Source: Micromonospora parathelypteridis (GTDB taxonomy: Bacteria; Actinomycetota; Actinomycetes; Mycobacteriales; Micromonosporaceae). From it: a stretch of 64,000 nt of DNA. Below, one piece after another: positions 10,046 to 22,066 of this stretch (its first letter is position 1; each line of letters begins with the position of its first letter). The translations under genes were made by a program, and so were the position numbers. The stretch lies in assembly GCF_014201145.1 (NCBI RefSeq), contig NZ_JACHDP010000001.1:1364001-1428000 (forward strand), in the 5' to 3' direction. The notes below the pieces were generated by a model. That model saw nothing but the letters and a program-made list of their open reading frames with translations. It had not been told where the DNA came from and did no database searches.

Positions 10046-11308
10046 GTGACGGACGCGAAAATGCCCCTACGGGCCAAGGTGGCCAGCTCCGTGTCACGGA
10101 CCGCCGCGGCACTCTCCCGGGCGGCCGGCCGTGGCGACGGTTCGGTGATCGGCGGATGGATCGGCCTGAAGATCGACCCGGACCTGCTGGCCCACCTGTC
10201 GGCCGGGCGTGCGATCGCGCTCGTCTCCGGCACCAACGGCAAGACCACCACCACGCGGCTGACCTCCGCCGCGGTCGGCGTGCTCGGCCGGGTCGCCACC
10301 AACTCGTTCGGCGCCAACATGCCCAGCGGGCACACGTCGGCGCTGGCCAAGGCCGGCAGCACCCCGTACGCGGTGCTGGAGGTCGACGAGCACTACCTCG
10401 CCCAGGTGCTGGAGGCGACCGAGCCGCACGTCGTCGCGCTGCTCAACCTCTCCCGCGACCAGCTCGACCGCGCCAAGGAGGTCGCCATGATGGCGCAGCT
10501 CTGGCGCGCGGCACTGGTCCGGCACACCAACGTCCGGGTGGTGGCCAACGCCGACGACCCGATGGTGGTCTGGGCGGCCACCCCTCCGGCCGACCCCGCC
10601 CGCGGCATCAACCCGCCGCACGTGACCTGGTTCAGCGCCGGCCAGCGCTGGCACGACGACTCCTGGGTCTGCCCGGAGTGCGGCTCCACCATCCAGCGAT
10701 CCGGCGACCAGTGGTGGTGCACCGGCTGTGCGCTGCGCCGGCCGGAGCCGCAGTGGGTCGTCGAGGACGAGGGCGTGCTCGACCCCACCGGCGCCTGGCA
10801 CAAGGTCTCCCTCCAACTGCCCGGCAAGGTCAACCTCGGCAACGCGGCGACCGCGCTGGCCGTGGCCGCCGAGTTCGGCGTCCGCCCGGTCGACGCGGTG
10901 TCCCGCCTCGGCATCGTCACCTCGGTCGCCGGCCGCTACGCGCAGGTCGACAAGGACGGGCGCAACATCCGGCTGCTGCTGGCCAAGAACCCGGCCAGTT
11001 GGCTGGAGGCCTTCGACATGGCCGACGACGCGCCGACCCTGCTCTCCATCAACGCGCGCGACCCCGACGGTCTCGACACCTCCTGGCTCTTCGACGTCGA
11101 CTTCGCCCCGCTCCGCGGCCGGCAGGTGCTGATCACCGGCGACCGGGCGTACGACCTGGCGGTCCGACTGGACGTCAACGACGTGCCGTTCCAGCACGTA
11201 CGCGCCTTCGACGAAGCGATCCGGTCGGTTCCGCCCGGGCGGTTGGAGGTCATCGCGAACTACACCGCGTTCCAGGACATCCGAGCGGAGTTGGACCGTG
11301 TCATCTGA
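10046..11308 (+). CDS. murT: Lipid II isoglutaminyl synthase subunit MurT
   Basis: Mur-ligase-like subunit that, with GatD, amidates the alpha-carboxyl of D-Glu in lipid II to D-isoglutamine. The protein has 420 residues. The P-loop [12 protein letters not shown] lies near residue 60. A Cys4 zinc ribbon inserted in the ATPase domain (Cys209, Cys212, Cys225, Cys228) is typical of MurT. A C-terminal domain follows. The GTG at 10046 appears leaderless; an ATG at 10061 is an alternative. It is transcribed away from mraZ and overlaps gatD by 11 bases. Confidence 0.96.
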   Translation: MTDAKMPLRAKVASSVSRTAAALSRAAGRGDGSVIGGWIGLKIDPDLLAHLSAGRAIALVSGTNGKTTTTRLTSAAVGVLGRVATNSFGANMPSGHTSALAKAGSTPYAVLEVDEHYLAQVLEATEPHVVALLNLSRDQLDRAKEVAMMAQLWRAALVRHTNVRVVANADDPMVVWAATPPADPARGINPPHVTWFSAGQRWHDDSWVCPECGSTIQRSGDQWWCTGCALRRPEPQWVVEDEGVLDPTGAWHKVSLQLPGKVNLGNAATALAVAAEFGVRPVDAVSRLGIVTSVAGRYAQVDKDGRNIRLLLAKNPASWLEAFDMADDAPTLLSINARDPDGLDTSWLFDVDFAPLRGRQVLITGDRAYDLAVRLDVNDVPFQHVRAFDEAIRSVPPGRLEVIANYTAFQDIRAELDRVI

Positions 11309-12017
11309 GAGCCTGCGCATCGTCTGGATCTACCCCGACCTGCTCTCCACCTACGGCGACCGGGGCAACGCCCTGATCCTCGCCCGCCGGGCCCGCCAAC
11401 GCGGCATGCCGGTCGAGGTGCTGGAGGTCCGCTCCGACCAGCAACTGCCGGCGACCGCCGACATCTACCTGGTCGGCGGCGGCGAGGACGGCCCGCAGGC
11501 GCTGGGCGCCCAGCGCCTGCTCGCCGACGGCGGTCTGCACCGGGCGGTCGCCCAGGGTTCGGTGGTGTTCGGCGTCTGCGCCGGCTACCAACTACTCGGC
11601 ACCTCCTTCTTCGCCAAGGGCGTGCAGTGCCGTGGCCTGGAGCTGCTCGACCTGCAGTCCGACCGGGGCGAGAGCCGGGCCGTCGGCGAGCTGGCCGGTG
11701 AGATCGACCCCCGGCTGGGCCTGCCCCCGCTGACCGGTTTCGAGAACCATGGCGGCCGCACCCACCTCGGCCCGGAGGTCTCCCCGCTGGCCCGGGTCAC
11801 CGCCGGGGTGGGCAACGACGGCGCGACCGAGGGCGCGTGGCGCGGCAAGCTGCTCGGCACCTATTCACACGGCCCGGCGCTGGCCCGCAACCCGGCCCTG
11901 GCCGACCTGCTGCTGCGCTGGGCCACCGGAGCACACCAGCTCCCGCCGCTGGACGACACCTGGTCGGACCGGCTCCGTAACGAGCGCCGCTCCGCAGTGG
12001 CCGCCGCCCGGGCATGA
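11298..12017 (+). CDS. gatD: Lipid II isoglutaminyl synthase glutaminase subunit GatD
   Basis: Class I glutamine amidotransferase-like subunit that releases ammonia from glutamine for MurT. The protein has 239 residues. The nucleophile is Cys94 in VFGVCAGYQLLG, and the catalytic His191 lies in GTYSHGPALARNP. It begins inside the end of murT, so the two subunits are probably made in equal amounts. Its stop overlaps the next start as ATGA. Confidence 0.96.
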   Translation: MSSESLRIVWIYPDLLSTYGDRGNALILARRARQRGMPVEVLEVRSDQQLPATADIYLVGGGEDGPQALGAQRLLADGGLHRAVAQGSVVFGVCAGYQLLGTSFFAKGVQCRGLELLDLQSDRGESRAVGELAGEIDPRLGLPPLTGFENHGGRTHLGPEVSPLARVTAGVGNDGATEGAWRGKLLGTYSHGPALARNPALADLLLRWATGAHQLPPLDDTWSDRLRNERRSAVAAARA

Positions 12018-12697
12018 TCCGTGCCGTCCGGCGGCTGCTCCGGCAGCCGTCGGCAGCCCGGTTCGCCCTGCTCGTGCTGCTGATCGGCGGCTGCGGGCTA
12101 CTGCTGCTCCTGGTGCCCCGGCCGGATCCGGAGCGGCTGCCGCTGCTGGCCGACCGGCTGGGCGACCTCGCCCCGGTGGCGGCGATCCTCGGCGGGGCGC
12201 TGCTGCTGGTCGCGCTGGTCCCCCGGACCTTCATCACGCTCGCCGCGGGCGCGATCTTCGGCCCGCTGGAGGGTGCCGGGTACGCCCTCGGCGCCGCGCT
12301 GGTGGCCGCGGCGATCGGGTTCACGGTCGGCCGGCTGCTCGGCCGGGAGTTCGTAGCCGAACGGGTCCGTGGTCGCCTGGCCCGCCTCGACGGCTGGTTC
12401 GCCCGGCAGAGCGTGGTCGGTGTGATCACCGTCCGACTGCTGCCGATCGCCGGCTTCGGGCTGGTCAGCTACGGCTACGGCACGACCGGAGCCCGGGTGC
12501 TGCCGTTCCTGGCCGGCAGCGTCATCGCCTCCGCGCCGACCGCCTTCGGCTACGCGGCGATCGGCGCGGCGGTCAGCTCCCCCGGCCACGTCAACTGGTA
12601 CGCCGCCGCCCCGTCCAGCCTCGGTGTGATCGCCAGCCTGGTGCTCGTCCACCGGTGGTGGCGCGCCGAGCGACGACGCCGTCGCCTGCCGGTGTGA
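12014..12697 (+). CDS. VTT-domain (TVP38/TMEM64, DedA-like) membrane protein
   Basis: Membrane protein of 227 residues with about five hydrophobic segments and the family core AAGAIFGPLEGAGYALGAAL. It also has RLLPIAGFGLVSYGYG, the re-entrant loop pattern of the VTT/SNARE-associated family. Relatives act in lipid scrambling or undecaprenyl-phosphate recycling; the latter would suit the murT-gatD neighbourhood, but that is inference. It overlaps gatD (ATGA) and the next gene (GTGA). Confidence 0.85.
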   Translation: MIRAVRRLLRQPSAARFALLVLLIGGCGLLLLLVPRPDPERLPLLADRLGDLAPVAAILGGALLLVALVPRTFITLAAGAIFGPLEGAGYALGAALVAAAIGFTVGRLLGREFVAERVRGRLARLDGWFARQSVVGVITVRLLPIAGFGLVSYGYGTTGARVLPFLAGSVIASAPTAFGYAAIGAAVSSPGHVNWYAAAPSSLGVIASLVLVHRWWRAERRRRRLPV

Positions 12698-13464
12698 CCG
12701 TGCCCGAGCCGACCGACAGCCCTGCCGAGGAGCCGCTCGCCGGTGGTTTCGTCGCCGACGTGGTTCGGGTCGGTGACACGGTACGACGTACCCCGCCAGC
12801 CAACCTGGACTTCGTCGGCGCGTTGCTGCACCACCTCGCCGGGGTGGGCGCGGACCTCGCGCCCCGCCACCTCGGCGTCGACGCGCGTGGGCGGCAGATG
12901 CTCGGCTACGTCGCGGGGAGGGTGCCGTGGCGGGACTCCGAGGATCCGGCGTTCTTCGCCGACGCGGCGCTGGTGCGGCTGGCCGAGCTGATCCGGCGGC
13001 TGCACGACGCGTGTGCGGGCACCGACCTGGCCGGTGACGCCGAGACCGTGTGTCACCGCGACCTGTCGCCGAAGAACACGGTGTACCGGGACTTCCCGGC
13101 TGGGCCGCTCCCGGTGGCCTTCCTCGACTGGGACCTGGCTGCCCCGGGCCGTCGGATCGAGGACGTGGCGTTCGCCGGCTGGCACTGGGCCCCGCTGGGC
13201 GACGGCGCCGATCCCGCCGAGCTGGGCCGGCGTTGTCGCGTGCTCTGCGACGCCTACGACGCGGCCGGCCCCGGGCTGCTGCCCCGAGGGGAGCTGACAG
13301 ACGTGATGCTCCGCCAGATCGAGAGCACCTGGCGCACCATCGACACCAGCACCGACCCAGCCATGCGACGCCTCCGCAAGGCAGGCATAGGCGCGCTGAT
13401 CGCCCATTGGCAAGACTGGCTAAAAACCAATCGCCCCGTGGCAGAGGCGGCGCTGGCCCCCTGA
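12694..13464 (+). CDS. Aminoglycoside phosphotransferase-fold (APH/ChoK) protein
   Basis: Kinase-like protein of 256 residues. The Brenner-type catalytic loop CHRDLSPKNTVY has His-Arg-Asp and a downstream Asn, and the metal-binding aspartate lies in AFLDWDLAAPG, both diagnostic of the APH superfamily. The substrate cannot be told from sequence. It starts at GTG 12694, overlapping the preceding stop as GTGA. The frame is open far upstream, but only because it overlaps other genes. It is the last gene of the plus-strand run and ends against hairpin B. Confidence 0.85.
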   Translation: MTVPEPTDSPAEEPLAGGFVADVVRVGDTVRRTPPANLDFVGALLHHLAGVGADLAPRHLGVDARGRQMLGYVAGRVPWRDSEDPAFFADAALVRLAELIRRLHDACAGTDLAGDAETVCHRDLSPKNTVYRDFPAGPLPVAFLDWDLAAPGRRIEDVAFAGWHWAPLGDGADPAELGRRCRVLCDAYDAAGPGLLPRGELTDVMLRQIESTWRTIDTSTDPAMRRLRKAGIGALIAHWQDWLKTNRPVAEAALAP

Positions 13465-13544
13465 CCCCGCGATCTTGCACTTTCTGTCCCGACAAACCGC
13501 CCGAAAGAGGGCGAACCAGGGACCGAAAGTGCAAGATCGCGGGG
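13465..13544. repeat. Intergenic hairpin B, GATC-type, convergent junction
   Basis: Arms of 20 perfect bases: CCCCGCGATCTTGCACTTTC at 13465-13484 and its complement at 13525-13544. Pairing continues a few bases inward with one mismatch. The element fills the whole gap between the phosphotransferase stop (13462-13464) and the leuS stop (13550-13552). The core matches hairpin A. It probably ends transcription from both sides. Confidence 0.9.
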
Positions 13545-13549
13545 GTCGG

Positions 13550-16390
<2,841 letters not shown>

Positions 16391-16413
16391 CGTCTCTCCT
16401 CGCTTCGCTTCGC

Positions 16414-16481
16414 TTCGTCTCGGCACCGCCGGGCCGGGCCGGCGGCGTTCGTCTCGGCACCACCGGGCCGGGCCGGCGGCG
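16414..16481. repeat. Tandem duplication of a 34-base unit in the leuS leader
   Basis: Two adjacent 34-base copies, 16414-16447 and 16448-16481, differ at one base. They lie between the attenuator and the leuS ribosome site and are rich in GGCC runs. A short GCTTC repeat follows towards leuS. Confidence 0.9.
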
Positions 16482-16486
16482 GGCAC

Positions 16487-16512
16487 AAAAAAGCCCCTCG
16501 CACAGGAGGGGC
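16487..16512 (-). terminator. Attenuator terminator upstream of leuS
   Basis: On the minus strand GCCCCTC pairs with GAGGGGC (16512-16506 with 16499-16493) around a six-base loop, followed by six T. This is a textbook intrinsic terminator, rare in this GC-rich window, placed about 100 bases before the leuS ATG. A competing hairpin formed by GCCGTGCTG and CAGCACGGC overlaps the end of the leader peptide. Confidence 0.9.
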
Positions 16513-16538
16513 CGCCGTGCTGTCGCGCGTTCAGCGCA

Positions 16539-16577
16539 TCAGCACGGCCCGGTAAGAAGCAGGAAGACTCCGGCCAT
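16539..16577 (-). CDS. leuS leader peptide [12 protein letters not shown]
   Basis: A 12-codon reading frame with three consecutive leucine codons, CTG CTT CTT. CTT is a rare codon at this GC content. It ends at TGA 16541-16539, inside the first arm of a GCCGTGCTG/CAGCACGGC hairpin and 27 bases before the terminator stem. TAGACT lies seven bases before the ATG and no Shine-Dalgarno is seen, so the transcript probably begins at the ATG. Classical attenuators have been predicted upstream of leuS in some Streptomyces, so the role fits: leucine shortage stalls the ribosome, frees the second arm and disfavours the terminator. Confidence 0.8.
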   Translation of the reverse strand: MAGVFLLLTGPC

Positions 16578-16826
16578 GTCCGGCAGTCTACCCCGCCGAC
16601 GGTTCGGCCTGCGGGCCCCCGGGCCGCGCCGAGCCGGGTCCCCCGACGCGACGAATATCGGGGCGTAACCGACGGACTACCTGCGGGGGTCGGCGATAAC
16701 GACAAACATGGTTAGCCTGAGAGGCTAGTGAGAATCCTGCGGCAAAAGAGGCTCGACGTCGCGAACCCAACGGCGGGTCCAGGTGCTCTCTACAGAGCTG
16801 CCGTGACGGCGACGAGGAGGAGGCCC

Positions 16827-17879
16827 GTGACACAACAGACCTGGGACGAGGTGGGCGGCCTATTGCCGCACGACGAGTTCCGCGCCGCCAGCGAGGCCAT
16901 CGTGGCCAACATCGAGCAGGTCATCGAGGGAAAGACCGCCACCGTGCGGCTCGCCCTGGCCGTGCTGCTCGCCGAGGGTCACCTCCTGATCGAAGACGTC
17001 CCGGGTGTCGGCAAGACCAAGCTGGCCAAGGCCCTCGCGCGGTCCATCGACTGCACGGTACGACGGATCCAGTTCACCCCCGACCTGCTGCCCAGCGACG
17101 TCACCGGTGTCAGCGTCTACAACCAGGAGACGCACGACTTCGAGTTCCGCCCCGGGGCCGTGTTCGCCAACCTGGTGGTCGGCGACGAGATCAACCGGGC
17201 CTCACCGAAGACCCAGTCGGCGTTGCTGGAGTGCATGGAGGAGCGGCAGGTCACCGTCGACGGCGTGACGTACCAGCTGCAGACCCCCTTCATGGTCATC
17301 GCCACGCAGAACCCGATCGAGATGGAGGGGACCTACCCGCTGCCCGAGGCGCAGCGCGACCGGTTCACCGCCCGCATCGCGATGGGTTACCCGGACTCCG
17401 GCGCGGAGCTGGCCATGCTCGACGGACACGGCGGCACGGACCCGCTCAACGAGCTCCGCCCGGTCTCCGACGCGGCGATCGTCCGGCAACTCATCGCCAC
17501 CGTCCGGCAGGTGCACGTGGCGGACGCGGTCAAGCAGTATGCGATCGACCTGGTCACCGCCACCCGGGAAGCCCCCGACCTGCGGCTCGGCGCCTCCCCC
17601 CGAGCGACCCTGCAACTGCTGCGCACCGCCCGGGCGGTCGCCGCCCTGGAGGGCCGCGACTACGTCCTCCCCGACGATCTGCAGGCGCTGGCGGTGCCGG
17701 TGCTCGCGCACCGGATCATCCCGACCGCCGACGCGCAGCTCGCCCGACGCACCACCGACGCGATCGTCTCCGAGTTGGTGCACCGTCTGCCACTGCCACA
17801 CGACCGGCAGCGCAACCCGTACGACACCCGGCCCGCTTCCGGCAACGGCCGCGCGCCCTACGAGCCGCGGAGGCCATGA
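16827..17879 (+). CDS. MoxR-family AAA+ ATPase
   Basis: AAA+ chaperone-like ATPase of 350 residues. Walker A is DVPGVGKTKLAKAL near residue 57, Walker B is VVGDEINRASPKTQ, and sensor 1 is ATQNPIEMEGTYPLPEAQ, all hallmarks of MoxR. The GTG at 16827 is preceded by GAGGAGGAGG at good spacing, which decides the start. MoxR ATPases next to DUF58 and transglutaminase genes form a recurring three-gene set thought to assemble or mature partner proteins at the membrane. The DUF58 gene begins two bases after its stop. Confidence 0.93.
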   Translation: MTQQTWDEVGGLLPHDEFRAASEAIVANIEQVIEGKTATVRLALAVLLAEGHLLIEDVPGVGKTKLAKALARSIDCTVRRIQFTPDLLPSDVTGVSVYNQETHDFEFRPGAVFANLVVGDEINRASPKTQSALLECMEERQVTVDGVTYQLQTPFMVIATQNPIEMEGTYPLPEAQRDRFTARIAMGYPDSGAELAMLDGHGGTDPLNELRPVSDAAIVRQLIATVRQVHVADAVKQYAIDLVTATREAPDLRLGASPRATLQLLRTARAVAALEGRDYVLPDDLQALAVPVLAHRIIPTADAQLARRTTDAIVSELVHRLPLPHDRQRNPYDTRPASGNGRAPYEPRRP

Positions 17880-17880
17880 C

Positions 17881-19179
17881 GTGCGTGCCGGGCTGCGCGG
17901 GCTGACCACCCGCGGGCGCTCCTTCCTCGCCGCGGCGGTCGCGGCAGCGATCTCGGCCGGCATCCTCGGCGAGAAGGACCTGCTCCGGGTGGCCGTGCTG
18001 CTGGCCATCCTGCCGTTGCTGGCCGCGACCTACGTCGGGCGTAGCCGCTACAAACTGGCCTGCAACCGTTCGCTGGACCCGCACCGGGTTCCGGTCGGCG
18101 CCAACTCCCGGGTGGTGCTGCGTCTGCAGAACCTCTCCCGGCTGCCGACCGGCACCCTCCTCCTGGAGGACCGGCTGCCCTACGCGCTGGGCAGCCGGCC
18201 CCGAGTGGTGTTGGAGCGGCTCGGCGCGCACCAGGCCAGCTCCGTGGCGTACACCGTGCGGGCCGACGTGCGGGGCCGCTACGACGTGGGCCCGCTGGTG
18301 GTCCGGATGACCGACCCGTTCGGGCTCTGCGAGCTCACCCGGTCCTTCCCGAGCACCGACCACCTGACGGTCATCCCGCAGGTCACCCCGCTGCCGTCGG
18401 TCCGGCTCCCCGGGGAGTACGCGGGCAGCGGCGACAGCCGGGCCCGCTCGGTGGCGGTACACGGCGAGGACGACGCGGCGACCCGGGAGTACCGGCGCGG
18501 CGACGACCTGCGCCGGGTGCACTGGAAGTCGACCGCGCGGACCGGCGAGCTGATGGTGCGCCGCGAGGAGCAGCCGTGGGAGAGCCGGGCCACTGTCGTT
18601 CTGGACACCCGGGCGTACGGCCACCGCGGCGAGGGGCCGACGGCCAGTTTCGAGTGGTCCGTCTCCGCCGCCGCGAGCGTCGCCGTCCACCTACGACAGG
18701 CCGGCTACAAGTTGCGGCTGGTCACCGGCTCGGGCGTCGATGTGGACGCGTCGGAGGCCGGCGGTGACGGCGCGCTGCTCGACCACCTCGCGGAGGTCCG
18801 CCTCGATCAGCGCGCCGAGGTGACCGGCCTCGTGCAGCGGGTCCGCCAGCGCGCCGACGGCGGGTTGATCATCGGGCTGTTCGGCACGGTGAGCGTGGCC
18901 GAGGCCGAGCTGCTGGCCGGGCTGCGGGGCAACGGCGCCACCTGCATCGGGTTCCTGCTGAACAGCTCCACCTGGCTCAGCCTGCCGGAGAAGGCGCGGG
19001 CCGAGGCCGAGCACGCGCACGGCGCCGCCGTCCTGGCCATGCTGCAGAGCGGCTGGCGCGTGGTCGGCGTCGACCACGGCGCCCGGCTGCCGGCGCTGTG
19101 GCCGCAGGCCGGCCGGGGCTCCCAGGGTTTCGCCCTGCGCGCCGCGCTGGCCGAGACGGTCGCGGGCGGCGTGCGATGA
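17881..19179 (+). CDS. DUF58-domain membrane protein
   Basis: Protein of 432 residues with an N-terminal pair of hydrophobic segments (about residues 12-55), a beta-rich region, and the DUF58 signature YRRGDDLRRVHWKSTARTGELMVR. A von Willebrand A-like domain completes the C-terminal half. Its role is inferred from the moxR-DUF58-transglutaminase arrangement. The GTG at 17881 directly follows the moxR stop; the frame is open further upstream only inside moxR. Confidence 0.9.
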   Translation: MRAGLRGLTTRGRSFLAAAVAAAISAGILGEKDLLRVAVLLAILPLLAATYVGRSRYKLACNRSLDPHRVPVGANSRVVLRLQNLSRLPTGTLLLEDRLPYALGSRPRVVLERLGAHQASSVAYTVRADVRGRYDVGPLVVRMTDPFGLCELTRSFPSTDHLTVIPQVTPLPSVRLPGEYAGSGDSRARSVAVHGEDDAATREYRRGDDLRRVHWKSTARTGELMVRREEQPWESRATVVLDTRAYGHRGEGPTASFEWSVSAAASVAVHLRQAGYKLRLVTGSGVDVDASEAGGDGALLDHLAEVRLDQRAEVTGLVQRVRQRADGGLIIGLFGTVSVAEAELLAGLRGNGATCIGFLLNSSTWLSLPEKARAEAEHAHGAAVLAMLQSGWRVVGVDHGARLPALWPQAGRGSQGFALRAALAETVAGGVR

Positions 19180-19195
19180 ACGGGAGGTTCGCCTC

Positions 19196-21673
19196 ATGAT
19201 CGCCAGTCGGAACATCGGCGTGGTGGCGGCCGCGGCCACGGTGTTGGCCGCCGCGCCGCTGTCGGCCATCTTCCAGAGCTGGACGTGGTTGATCGAGTCC
19301 GTCATCGCGGTCGCCGTGGTCGCCGGGGTGGCCGCGTTGACCAGGCTCGCCCGGGCACCCCTGTGGGGTCAGGTGCTGGGCATGCTGGCCGGCCTCATCC
19401 TCGCCCTGACCTGGTTGTTCCCCAGCGGCGAGGAGCTGGTCGGCGTCCTGCCCACGCCCGGCACGTTCGCGCACTTCGCCGATCTCCTCGCCGGCTCCGC
19501 GCAGGACATGCGCTCCTACGGAGTCGAGGTCCCGGACACCGACCCGCTGCTGTTCATCGCCGTCCTCGGCGTCGGCGCGGTCGCCGTCCTGGTGGACGTA
19601 CTGGCCGTGGGGCTGCGCCGGCCCGCGCTGGCGGGGCTGCCGATGCTCGCCATCTACTCGGTGCCGGTCGCCGTCTACGTGGACAGCGTCCCCGCGACGC
19701 CGTTCGTGGTGGGCGCCGCCGGTTACCTCTGGCTGCTGGTCACCGACAACGTCGACCGGGTACGCAGGTTTGGACGCCGGTTCACCGGCGACGGTCGCGA
19801 CATCGACGTGTGGGAGGCCTCGCCACTGGCCTCGGCCGGCCGTCGGCTCGCGGCGGTCGGGGTGGCGCTGGCGGTGGCGCTGCCGTTGGCGGTGCCCGGC
19901 ATGACCGGCGGGCTCCTCGACTCCCTCAGTCGGGGACCGGGCAACGGCACCGGTAACGGGACCGGATCGGGCGGCAACTCGGGTCGGATCGACCTGTTCG
20001 CCTCGCTCGCCGGCCAGCTCAATCAGTCCCAGGTGTCCGACCTGGTCAAGGTCACCACGTCCGAGCCCAACCCGTTCTACCTGCGGTACGCGGTCGCCGA
20101 CGAGCTGCGCCCGACCGGTTTCCAGGCGCGCAACCCGAGCGGCCGGCCGACCAACCGGGACCTGCCCAACCCGGCCGACCGGGCCGGCCCAGGCGTGCAG
20201 CAGACCACCTACCGGGCGACCGTCGAGGTCACCAAGAGCCTGAGCATGTCGCTGATGCCGGTGTACGCCGAGCCGGTACGCACCGAGGACCTCAACGGCA
20301 ACTGGCTCTACGACCCCAACCAGCAGGTCGTCTTCTCCAACCGGGAAAACTCCCGGGGCCGGAAGTACTCCTTCGACTACGTCCGCTCGACGTACACGCC
20401 CGCGGCGCTGCGAGCCGCGCAACCGCTGCCGGCCGACCACCCGGTACGCCGGCAGCTGACGTCCACCCCCGGGCCGGTGCCGGAGGTGGAGGATCTGGTG
20501 AAGGGGCTGATCCAGGACAAGCGCACCGACTACGACCGGGTGTTGGCGATCTACCAGCACTTCTCGGCGGACAACGGGTTCGCCTACCGGCTCAGCACCG
20601 CGAGCGGCAGCAGTGGGCAGGACATCGTCAACTTCCTGACCAACAAGGTCGGCTACTGCCAGCAGTACGCGGCGGCGATGGCCTGGCTGGTCCGCTCGGC
20701 CGGCATCCCCGCGCGGGTGGCGTTCGGGTTCACCAACGGCAGCAATCGCGACGGCGACACCTTCACGCTGACCAACCTCAACCTGCACGCCTGGACCGAG
20801 GTCTTCTTCAACGGGGTCGGCTGGGTGCCGTTCGACGCCACCCCGGCGTCCGGGGTGCCGGGGTCCACCCGATCGGCCTGGGCGCCGGACACCGACGCCC
20901 CGGAGCCGTCCGCCCCGGGCACTGGTGTTTCGGACACCCCGGCGGGCACCGACGCCTCGGCTGGTCCGACCGGGCCCGACAACGCCGACCGGGACCTCGA
21001 CGACGGGCTTTCCCTGAGCGGCACGACGCCGGCCGAGCAGCCACCGGTCTGGCCCTGGTGGACGGCGGGCCTGCTGGCCCTGCTGGCACTGCTCGCGATC
21101 CCCGCCCTGCGCCGACTGGCCCTGCGCCGTAGACGGGGTGGTGGCCAGGCGGCAAGCGCCGCGGTGGCCTCCGCAACCGTCGACGACGGCGCCGAGCCGG
21201 AAACCCGGGTGGTGGTGGTCGGCGCGGACGCCAACGCGGCACGCGCGGACGCGCACGCCGCCTGGGCGGAGCTCCTCGACACGATGGTGGACTTCCGGAT
21301 CCCCGTCGATATGACCGAGACCCCCAGGGCGACCGCCGACCGGCTTGTTCGGGACACGTTCAGCGACGACACCGCCGCGATCGGGTCGGCGCAGTTGCTC
21401 GGTCGGGCGGAGGAGCGGGCCCGCTACGCGCGGGACCCGCTAACCGGTGAGCGGTTGGTGCCGGCACTACGCGCGGTCCGTGGGGCGCTCGCCGCACGGG
21501 CCGACCGGCGGACCCGCCTGCTCGCCGCCGTGTTGCCGCCGTCGGTGCTGCTGCGGTGGAGGACCGCAATGGCGGACACGTCCGGCCGAATGGTGGCGCT
21601 GACCGGGCGAACCCGGCACCGGCTGCTGCGCTGGAACCCCCGACGGCTGCTGGCGGACCGGGCGGCCCGCTGA
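19196..21673 (+). CDS. Membrane transglutaminase-like protein (DUF3488/TgpA type)
   Basis: Protein of 825 residues. Roughly six membrane segments occupy the first 240 residues. A periplasmic-type region follows with a transglutaminase core whose triad is Cys488 (KVGYCQQYA), His531 (NLHAWTEV) and Asp547 (PFDATP). After that come a Pro/Ser/Asp-rich linker, one membrane helix near residue 620 and a C-terminal DUF4129-like tail. The ATG at 19196 has GGGAGG upstream. It is the third member of the moxR set, probably acting on envelope proteins. A hairpin terminator lies 36 bases after the stop. Confidence 0.92.
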   Translation: MIASRNIGVVAAAATVLAAAPLSAIFQSWTWLIESVIAVAVVAGVAALTRLARAPLWGQVLGMLAGLILALTWLFPSGEELVGVLPTPGTFAHFADLLAGSAQDMRSYGVEVPDTDPLLFIAVLGVGAVAVLVDVLAVGLRRPALAGLPMLAIYSVPVAVYVDSVPATPFVVGAAGYLWLLVTDNVDRVRRFGRRFTGDGRDIDVWEASPLASAGRRLAAVGVALAVALPLAVPGMTGGLLDSLSRGPGNGTGNGTGSGGNSGRIDLFASLAGQLNQSQVSDLVKVTTSEPNPFYLRYAVADELRPTGFQARNPSGRPTNRDLPNPADRAGPGVQQTTYRATVEVTKSLSMSLMPVYAEPVRTEDLNGNWLYDPNQQVVFSNRENSRGRKYSFDYVRSTYTPAALRAAQPLPADHPVRRQLTSTPGPVPEVEDLVKGLIQDKRTDYDRVLAIYQHFSADNGFAYRLSTASGSSGQDIVNFLTNKVGYCQQYAAAMAWLVRSAGIPARVAFGFTNGSNRDGDTFTLTNLNLHAWTEVFFNGVGWVPFDATPASGVPGSTRSAWAPDTDAPEPSAPGTGVSDTPAGTDASAGPTGPDNADRDLDDGLSLSGTTPAEQPPVWPWWTAGLLALLALLAIPALRRLALRRRRGGGQAASAAVASATVDDGAEPETRVVVVGADANAARADAHAAWAELLDTMVDFRIPVDMTETPRATADRLVRDTFSDDTAAIGSAQLLGRAEERARYARDPLTGERLVPALRAVRGALAARADRRTRLLAAVLPPSVLLRWRTAMADTSGRMVALTGRTRHRLLRWNPRRLLADRAAR

Positions 21674-21709
21674 CCCACGCTCGTCCAGGTCTAGGTCCAG
21701 ATCCAGATC

Positions 21710-21739
21710 TGGGGCGGCGGTCCACCAACCGCCGCCCCA
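21710..21739 (+). terminator. GC-rich hairpin after the transglutaminase gene
   Basis: TGGGGCGGCGGT pairs perfectly with ACCGCCGCCCCA around a six-base loop, 36 bases past the stop at 21673. There is no T-run, as is usual for actinobacterial I-shaped terminators. Confidence 0.7.
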
Positions 21740-21852
21740 CTCGGGCACCACCACCCGCCCCGCCTAGCCCCGCCCGCCGTCGCCGTGCCCCGCCGTCGCC
21801 GGTACCCGGCCGCCAGCGCCTCGATCAATTGATGGTGGTGGTCGAGGTGGGC

Positions 21853-21930
21853 GTGATCAACACCAGGTTGCCGATGTGGGGATGTCCCGCGGCCCGGATA
21901 CCCCCACATCGCCGACCTGGTGTCGATCAT
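21853..21930. repeat. Intergenic hairpin F, GATC-type, convergent junction
   Basis: Arms of 29 bases at 21853-21881 and 21902-21930 pair with four mismatches; the 5' arm opens GTGATCAACACCAGGT. It lies midway in the 393-base gap between the transglutaminase gene and the convergent DUF3040 gene. The rest of the gap holds the two flanking hairpin terminators and no coding signal. Confidence 0.88.
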
Positions 21931-22000
21931 GGGGATGGGCCGCTCGGCGGCGCTTGTCAGCGGGAGGGCGCGCGGATACGGGCGCGCGGATACGACGGAG

Positions 22001-22023
22001 GTCGCCGGGCTGCGCCCGGCGAC
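22001..22023 (-). terminator. Hairpin after the DUF3040 gene
   Basis: GTCGCCGGGC and GCCCGGCGAC form a perfect 10-base stem around a three-base loop, 44 bases downstream of the DUF3040 stop on the minus strand. Confidence 0.6.
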
Positions 22024-22066
22024 TCGCTCGTCGCGGCGTACGGCCCGCCTCAGCGGCGGGACTGGC

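Noticed and set aside
9706..10362. Upstream extension of mraZ to 10362
   Set aside because: It would overlap murT; MraZ proteins begin at the [10 protein letters not shown] block, so the TTG at 9705 is used.
11749..12693. N-terminal extension of the phosphotransferase frame upstream of 12694
   Set aside because: The frame is open only because it overlaps gatD and the VTT gene; the GTG coupled to the preceding stop is the natural start.
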